DNA of 10,576 nt from Leptolyngbya sp. SIO4C1 (GTDB lineage Bacteria; Cyanobacteriota; Cyanobacteriia; Phormidesmidales; Phormidesmidaceae), in NCBI GenBank assembly GCA_010671975.1, contig JAAHIA010000146.1, positions 1-10,576 on the forward strand, read 5' to 3'. Both the position numbers and the translations under genes were made by a program. Below are positions 6,825-10,576 of the stretch, in pieces. Under the pieces are notes generated by a model that saw only the letters and a program-made list of their open reading frames with translations, was not told where the DNA came from and made no database searches. The stretch's first letter is position 1. Every line of letters begins with the position of its first letter.

Positions 6825-6853
6825 GGGTCAAAAGAATCCTTTGAGACGGTGTC

Positions 6854-6937
6854 GGAACTGCCATGGAACACCTTTGGAACGCTTCAACCGGTTCCAAGCG
6901 GTTCCAAGCCAGTTTTGATGTCGTTTCGTTACGTTCC
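6854..6937. promoter_or_regulatory. Phased GGAAC/GTTCC repeat array (operator or centromere-like)
   Basis: GGAAC occurs at 6854, 6865 and 6876, exactly 11 bases apart. Its complement GTTCC occurs at 6891, 6901 and 6933. The two middle units form a perfect 10-base tandem repeat GGTTCCAAGC (6890-6899, 6900-6909). TTGGAAC (6874-6880) and GTTCCAA (6891-6897) form an inverted repeat. Near-helical spacing puts the sites on one face of the DNA. The array lies between the divergent HTH/coiled-coil and RHH genes and probably binds the former. Confidence 0.65.
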
Positions 6938-6959
6938 TTGCTTTGAATGGTAGCATAAA

Positions 6960-7002
6960 AGTACATGTACGGGACATGTACTAACCCTAAAAGAATATGT
7001 AC
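6960..7002. promoter_or_regulatory. ATGTAC operator of the RHH regulator
   Basis: AGTACATGT (6960-6968) and ACATGTACT (6974-6982) form a perfect 9-base inverted repeat around ACGGG. A further half site ATGTAC lies at 6997-7002, directly before the ribosome binding site of the RHH gene, and another at 7365-7370 before the leader ORF. CopG/Arc-type proteins bind such short inverted repeats in their own promoters, so autoregulation is likely. Confidence 0.65.
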
Positions 7003-7014
7003 GAGGCTAAAATC

Positions 7015-7224
7015 ATGACTGTCAAAGCCATTCCAGATTCAATGCCGTCAGATAAGCCGCGCATTACTCTCTACATTGATCAGGAGCTGAAGGACGCTCT
7101 TGAGGTTTTGGCAGAGCGTGACGATCGATCGGTTAGCAATTACGTAATTCAGCTCATCAAGTTAGATGTTGCCAGGGCTAGAGCAGCAGGCGAGCTGCCG
7201 CCAGACGATACCCAAACCCAATAG
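7015..7224 (+). CDS. Ribbon-helix-helix (CopG/Arc-type) regulator
   Basis: A 69-residue DNA-binding protein. It has a beta strand PRITLYID (15-22) that would insert in the major groove, helix A QELKDALEVLAERDD (23-37), then SVSNYVIQLIKLDVARA as helix B after the SVSNY turn. This matches the ribbon-helix-helix fold of CopG-like plasmid copy-number repressors and antitoxins. The ATG at 7015 follows GAGG (7003-7006) by 8 bases. An in-frame ATG at 6997 would add six residues but lacks a site and sits in the ATGTAC half site. No toxin gene is adjacent, so a regulator of the replicon is more likely than an antitoxin. It is divergent from the operon and upstream of the leader and replication genes. 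Confidence 0.85.
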   Translation: MTVKAIPDSMPSDKPRITLYIDQELKDALEVLAERDDRSVSNYVIQLIKLDVARARAAGELPPDDTQTQ

Positions 7225-7318
7225 CAACAACGTTCAGGCAGCTCACATCAAGGTTTTCTCCCATACCTTGAGCCGCTTCAAAACGAGTCGCTTTGACACA
7301 GACATCATTTAGATAAGT
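7225..7318 (+). promoter_or_regulatory. Spacer with a hairpin and a possible promoter for the replication genes
   Basis: TCAAGGT (7248-7254) and ACCTTGA (7265-7271) form a 7-bp hairpin without a following T run. A consensus -35 box TTGACA is at 7293-7298. The best -10 candidate, TAAGTA (7314-7319), has a short 15-base spacer, so the promoter call is tentative. Transcripts would start near 7326, just inside the next hairpin. Confidence 0.35.
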
Positions 7319-7352
7319 AAAAAGCCGACAACTACTGCAATAGCTCTCGGCT
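7319..7352 (-). terminator. Leftward terminator, possibly of an antisense RNA
   Basis: AGCCGA (7323-7328) pairs with TCGGCT (7347-7352), with an inner CTA/TAG pairing in the 18-base loop. On the minus strand the stem ends in a run of five T (plus-strand A run 7319-7323). No coding gene on the minus strand lies to the right for nearly 3 kb. The transcript it ends would be a short RNA complementary to the leader of the replication genes. Confidence 0.5.
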
Positions 7353-7374
7353 GCATTCGAAAAAATGTACTTCC

Positions 7375-7566
7375 ATGATAACAGAAAACATGCTAGAGCA
7401 TGGCCCCTTTGTAGGGAGCAAGCTCGGTAACTCTCTTCTGAAATTCCTTGATTTCAGTTTGTTCTGTCACATTCTGCGTAAAGTGAGGAAAGCTCTTCGG
7501 TGCTGGGAGCCAAATTGGCTAGCAGTAGAAGACTTCCTCACAAGTATTGAGCAGGAGGTGGACTGA
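7375..7566 (+). CDS. Possible 63-codon leader ORF coupled to the replication gene
   Basis: A 63-residue ORF whose stop TGA overlaps the ATG of the replication gene (TGATG, 7564-7568). No family is recognised. The protein is mostly helical, with an amphipathic C-terminal half (VRKALRCWEPNWLAVEDF). No ribosome binding site precedes ATG 7375; ATG 7390, inside the palindrome CATGCT-AG-AGCATG (7389-7402), is an alternative start. AGGAGGTGG at 7552-7560 lies within the ORF and serves the next gene. Coupling to a short upstream ORF is a known way of controlling plasmid Rep synthesis. It may instead be non-coding leader. Confidence 0.4.
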   Translation: MITENMLEHGPFVGSKLGNSLLKFLDFSLFCHILRKVRKALRCWEPNWLAVEDFLTSIEQEVD

Positions 7567-8084
7567 TGGCTGCTATCAGACTACCTCCCTTCGATATTCG
7601 GGACTATCTCGATCAGCTGGAACTGGTGAAAGAAACACCGCGTGAGTGGCACGGTAAATGCCCGGTCTGTGGTGCAGGGGGATTAAAGGTCGTCAAAGAA
7701 ACCGGCAAGTGGAAGAACTTTGTCTGTGACTGTTCGAAAAAGGCGATCCGAGAAGCGATCCGTCCCTTCAAAGTGGCAATTGAAGCAGAGCGGCGACAAC
7801 AAACGGGACCACCCCCCCCAGAAAGCCGATTCGCCCGGCGAGTGAGCAGTACTTTCACTATGAGGATCGAGATAGCGCAAGCGCTGACTTGTCAGTTCGC
7901 AACCCCCTGGTTCGTGTCAAACGCATTGATGATGGCAAAGGGAAAAAGGACTTCTTTCAACAGCACTGGGATGGCCAGCGGTGGGTGCCAGGGGTACCGG
8001 AGGCGATGCGATCGCGCATACCCATCTATCGCTATACCGAGGTGCAGACTGCGATCGCAAATGGTGAACCGATCTTCTGGGTAG
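7566..8084 (+). CDS. Replication protein, N-terminal zinc-ribbon piece (frameshifted)
   Basis: Only the first about 84 residues (7566-7817) make sense. They carry a primase-type zinc ribbon with C32PVC35 and C54DC56, followed by a basic helix. After the C8 run at 7812-7819 this frame turns into low-quality sequence, while the -1 frame continues the family-like protein (KPIRPASEQYFHYEDRD). The start at 7566 has a strong ribosome binding site, AGGAGGTGG (7552-7560). The intact protein would be 7566-7817 joined to 7817-10033, 822 residues. The tail from 7820 to 8084 is therefore probably not translated as part of the functional protein. Confidence 0.75.
   Translation: MAAIRLPPFDIRDYLDQLELVKETPREWHGKCPVCGAGGLKVVKETGKWKNFVCDCSKKAIREAIRPFKVAIEAERRQQTGPPPPESRFARRVSSTFTMRIEIAQALTCQFATPWFVSNALMMAKGKRTSFNSTGMASGGCQGYRRRCDRAYPSIAIPRCRLRSQMVNRSSG
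7812..7819 (+). other. C8 run at a -1 frame change
   Basis: The coding frame changes by -1 within eight consecutive C residues. Possible causes are a homopolymer miscount in sequencing, a true mutation, or slippage (ribosomal or transcriptional) on the run. The downstream frame is open from 7784, so any slip within the run restores one continuous protein. Confidence 0.75.
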
Positions 8085-10033
8085 AAGGGGAATCCTGCGC
8101 GGATGCGCTGTGGGAACTGGGGTTAGCAGCCACCACTTCCATTGGGGGCAGCAGTGGCTATCGGCGCTACGGCAGCTATGCCCACGACCTTAAAGGGGCA
8201 ATGCTGGTGCTGTGCCCCGACATGGACACCCAGGGCCTCAAATATGCTGAACAGGTCGCCGCAGACTTCGGAATAGACGCCTGGGTTTATCCCTTTCCAG
8301 AATCAGTCACCTGGGATGCACTGCCGACCAAACAGGGATTGGACATTGCCGATTGGATTGCGGCTGGCGCAACCGTCGATGACATTATGAAAGCGATCGG
8401 TTCGAAACGAGCACCTATCAGCCTTCATGTGCCTGATTGTGCAGCCAGCGAGATTGACTTTGAGGCGGTGAAGCAGCAGCTCCTGCGGCTGATTGGCGAA
8501 GAGCCAACGGATTCGCAAAGGCTGATTGAGCAGGTCAAGCTGGCCAAGCAGTATCCCGAAATCGGAGCCTTTATCAAACCGTTTCACCAGGCGCTGGAAA
8601 AGGAGTCCGAGGTGGCAACGGCCACCTGTGAAGCCGCGCGAGACTTAGATCCACTGAAGGCGATTCGGGAACAGCCGCTGGATATCGAAGCCGGACTCTA
8701 TGGAGATGAAGGCCGATTAGCCTACCTGATTCGCCAGGTGGCGGAAGCCATGCCCACCGCGCCTGAGTTTTTAGTGACCACCCTGATTCCAGTCCTAGGC
8801 AGTCGGATTGGTACCAAGAGCCGCCTGATTATCAGCAAGACCGCCAAGTACAGTGCCGTGTCGATCTTTCGCACCCTGATTGTGGCAAAGACAGGGCACA
8901 AGAAAACCCCGGCCCAGATGGCGATTCTGTCGGTTTTGGAAAAGCTGGAGGAAATCTACTACAGCACCTACCAGCTGCATTTAGAGGACTACCATCAGGA
9001 GCTGAGTCAGTGGGAAGCCATCCCCAGGTCTGAGCGGGCCGATGAACCTAAGCCCACTCCACCCATTCGCAAACGCTATATGAGCACCGATGACACCCTG
9101 GCGGCCAGAGCCCAAATTCATGCCGAAAACCCCACCGGCTTTTTGCTCTATCGGGATGAAGCCAGCGCCTTCATTACCGAGCGAGGGCGATTCACCACGG
9201 GGCGAGGAGATGGGGGGGAGACTGAGGCGGACCTGAGCGAGTTTAATGGCAAGAGCTTGAGTCGCGATCGCAAGCAGGAAGGCTCTATCTTTCTGCCTCA
9301 TACGGCGATCAATCGCACCGGGGCGATCCAGTTCAGCAAGCTACAGCAGCTGATGGGAGCACACACCGACGACTGCGGTGAGTTTGCCCGGTATCTCTTT
9401 TGTGCGGCGGATGCACCGCCCTCCTACATCGACCTGACCAAGGATGTGGGGGACAGCGGCCTGGACCGGCTGCTGATTGACCTGATCGAGCGGTTAGATG
9501 AGCTACCAGAGCAGGACTATGAACTGTCTGCTCAGGCTAAAGCAGCGTTTGCCCAGTATCAGCATGAATTAACCGATCGGGCGATCTCGACGGACCATCC
9601 CGCAATGGAAGCGGCCTATCCCAAGTTTGAGACCTACTTTGCTCGCTTCATTCTGTGGATACATATCGTCAATGGGATGCTGGCCAGAAGGCTTCCAGAC
9701 GCTATAGTCTCGGGGCAAACCGTAGAGCGAGCCAGGCTTTGGACCGAGTACTTTGTCGGACAGTTTCAGCTGATCCTGGCGATGAATTCCCCGCAGCAAG
9801 GACTGACAGGAGATTTGCTGAAGGTGTATCAGTACTTGCAGCGGAAGCAGAAGCCGCTGACGTTGCGGCAGATTGTGCAGGCCAGAATTTTTGATCGGGC
9901 CAGGGATAAGACAAAGACGAAGACACCCTACATTAGCGGCCTGCTCAACACGCTGGTAGAAAAAGGCTGGTTGGTGATGCAACAAGGCAGCTTTGCCGTT
10001 GCTGGTGTCGCAAACTGCTCAACCGTTGAGTGA
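7889..10033 (+). CDS. DUF3987 primase/helicase-like replication protein (C-terminal frame)
   Basis: The main body of a large plasmid replication protein, 714 residues from a TTG at 7889; the frame is really open from 7784. The TTG lacks a ribosome binding site, and family-like sequence (EQYFHYEDRD) precedes it, so fusion with the zinc-ribbon piece is far more likely. Counting from TTG: the TOPRIM-like domain 60-160 has E66/E68 (WVEGESCADAL), D111/D113 (LCPDMDTQG) and KQGLDIADW. The DUF3987 ATPase-like domain about 270-560 has a P-loop-like VAKTGHKKTPAQ (332-343) and a Walker-B-like LLYRDE (419-424). The C-terminal 75 residues look like a winged helix (LTLRQIVQARIFD). Primase plus helicase-type modules in one chain suggest the replicon's own initiator or primase. 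The iteron-like repeats begin at its 3' end. Confidence 0.85.
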   Translation: MSVRNPLVRVKRIDDGKGKKDFFQQHWDGQRWVPGVPEAMRSRIPIYRYTEVQTAIANGEPIFWVEGESCADALWELGLAATTSIGGSSGYRRYGSYAHDLKGAMLVLCPDMDTQGLKYAEQVAADFGIDAWVYPFPESVTWDALPTKQGLDIADWIAAGATVDDIMKAIGSKRAPISLHVPDCAASEIDFEAVKQQLLRLIGEEPTDSQRLIEQVKLAKQYPEIGAFIKPFHQALEKESEVATATCEAARDLDPLKAIREQPLDIEAGLYGDEGRLAYLIRQVAEAMPTAPEFLVTTLIPVLGSRIGTKSRLIISKTAKYSAVSIFRTLIVAKTGHKKTPAQMAILSVLEKLEEIYYSTYQLHLEDYHQELSQWEAIPRSERADEPKPTPPIRKRYMSTDDTLAARAQIHAENPTGFLLYRDEASAFITERGRFTTGRGDGGETEADLSEFNGKSLSRDRKQEGSIFLPHTAINRTGAIQFSKLQQLMGAHTDDCGEFARYLFCAADAPPSYIDLTKDVGDSGLDRLLIDLIERLDELPEQDYELSAQAKAAFAQYQHELTDRAISTDHPAMEAAYPKFETYFARFILWIHIVNGMLARRLPDAIVSGQTVERARLWTEYFVGQFQLILAMNSPQQGLTGDLLKVYQYLQRKQKPLTLRQIVQARIFDRARDKTKTKTPYISGLLNTLVEKGWLVMQQGSFAVAGVANCSTVE

Positions 10034-10305
10034 TTTGGTGAGCAGCGCTCAACGCTTTGAAATGCAGACATTACAAAGGCTCCAGGCGTTTTTGTTGAGC
10101 AGTTGAGCCCGGCTGTGATGACTCAGTTTCATCAAGATAGGAGCTACGTTAAAACCTTCGGTAGACAGGAAGCGTGAATACAGCTGTCCAATTGTGACTC
10201 TAACTCAACAGACTCAACAGAGGTGGTTCAAATCGCTGCAGCGAGGGGAAACAAAGACTCCAAAGCTGTTGGAAACATACTCAACAAATGCTCAACAGGC
10301 TCAAC
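10018..10305. repeat. CTCAAC/GTTGAG iteron-like array, candidate replication origin
   Basis: CTCAAC is found at 10018, 10048, 10204, 10213, 10280, 10291 and 10300. GTTGAG is found at 10025, 10094 and 10102. The first pair makes CTCAAC-C-GTTGAG across the end of the replication gene, and later copies cluster at 8-11 base spacing. Extended units read (A)CTCAACAG. A perfect 12-base palindrome TCGCTGCAGCGA lies at 10233-10244. Repeated short sites next to a rep gene are typical of iteron origins. The non-coding stretch 10034-10340 holds nothing else I can recognise, apart from a weak AGCG/CGCT hairpin at 10044-10056. Confidence 0.6.
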
Positions 10306-10340
10306 CCTGAATCAATCTGCTGCAGGCGTGGGTATCAACC

Positions 10341-10576
10341 TTAATTTGCAAAATAGCCTGTGTAGCAGGTGCCTATTTGCCGAAAGCCTAAGGACCGATA
10401 CAGTGAGATTGCGCCTATGTTATCGTCATCTACCCATAGCTTCACAGCTGGATACGCTGTCAATAGCTCACCGATCAAAAAAGCAAGCAGCCTTTTGCCA
10501 AAGCCTTTTCGACGAAAGGGTGCAAAGGTAAAAGCCCCTGCAACTATTCCTTGATAGGCAGTTGAGCCTCGTTTCA
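10341..10576 (-). CDS. GNAT-family N-acetyltransferase, C-terminal part
   Basis: The frame is open on the minus strand from the right edge to TAA at 10341-10343; about 78 C-terminal codons are visible and the start lies outside. It shows GNAT motif A, RRKGFGKRLLAFLIGELL (acetyl-CoA binding R-x-x-G-x-G, 10494-10514 and on). A strand VKLWVDDDN follows, then motif B AISLYRSLGFRQIG, the typical end of the fold. The product transfers acetyl from acetyl-CoA to an amine; the substrate cannot be told. It faces the replication gene, with the repeat array between. One GTTGAG (10561) falls inside it, probably by chance. Confidence 0.8.
   Translation of the reverse strand, partial: KRGSTAYQGIVAGAFTFAPFRRKGFGKRLLAFLIGELLTAYPAVKLWVDDDNIGAISLYRSLGFRQIGTCYTGYFAN

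Noticed and set aside
6997..7014. Earlier ATG for the RHH gene
   Set aside because: It has no ribosome binding site, overlaps an ATGTAC half site, and the GAGG inside this stretch fits the ATG at 7015.
9212..9218. G7 run in the replication gene as a second slippage site
   Set aside because: The frame and the family-like sequence continue unchanged across it.
10222..10245. GGTTCAAATC, resembling a tRNA T-loop
   Set aside because: The flanking bases GGTGG and CGCTG do not pair, and there is no acceptor, D or anticodon arm around it.
10223..10531. Plus-strand ORF of 102 codons downstream of the replication gene
   Set aside because: It starts with GTG, crosses the CTCAAC array, and its second half is antisense to a clear GNAT coding region; its composition is not protein-like.
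10369..10554. Plus-strand ORF of 61 codons at the right edge
   Set aside because: It lies wholly opposite the GNAT motifs on the minus strand.
1..10576. CRISPR array, insertion sequence or transposase
   Set aside because: No regularly spaced long repeats, no terminal inverted repeats and no transposase motifs were seen in any frame.

Overview
The window looks like a stretch of a cyanobacterial plasmid or other mobilizable replicon. Five copies of the HIP1 palindrome GCGATCGC (223, 4672, 8008, 8051, 9264) point to a cyanobacterium. The gene content (a DUF3991/TOPRIM protein, a DUF3987 primase/helicase-like protein, a ribbon-helix-helix regulator, an HTH/coiled-coil protein of KfrA-like layout, and an operon with a membrane ATPase and wall hydrolase) points to an accessory replicon. 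No rRNA, tRNA or CRISPR array was seen.

Layout. Positions 1-1349 (+) hold the end of an unidentified reading frame and a DUF3991/TOPRIM gene whose N-terminal part is open in frame but has no usual start codon. A gene for a histone-H1-like protein with a C-terminal domain resembling a winged helix follows at 1624-2283 (+), behind a good sigma-70 promoter. From 6824 down to 2444 (-) runs a tightly packed seven-gene operon: HTH/coiled-coil protein, two-TM protein, signal-anchored protein, membrane-tethered P-loop ATPase, two tiny single-TM proteins, and a membrane-anchored M23 peptidase-GH24 lysozyme fusion. The control region at 6825-7014 carries two distinct operator arrays: phased GGAAC/GTTCC repeats and an inverted repeat AGTACATGT-5-ACATGTACT. 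Rightward lie the ribbon-helix-helix gene (7015-7224), a leader region with a possible antisense RNA and a 63-codon leader ORF, and a replication-protein gene (7566-10033) broken by a -1 shift at a C8 run. Beyond it, 10018-10305 holds ten CTCAAC/GTTGAG repeats, an iteron-like candidate origin. At the right edge is the C-terminal part of a GNAT acetyltransferase gene on the minus strand.

How the genes may work together (inference). The right half resembles a replication and maintenance module: regulator, leader-controlled primase/helicase-like Rep, and iterons. The minus-strand operon combines an FtsK/HerA-like membrane ATPase, small membrane proteins and a double peptidoglycan hydrolase, the parts expected of a compact DNA-transfer or envelope-crossing machine. 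The DUF3991/TOPRIM protein at the left may be the DNA-processing partner. The two points most worth checking are the operon as an undescribed minimal transfer apparatus and the repeat arrays as centromere/operator and origin.
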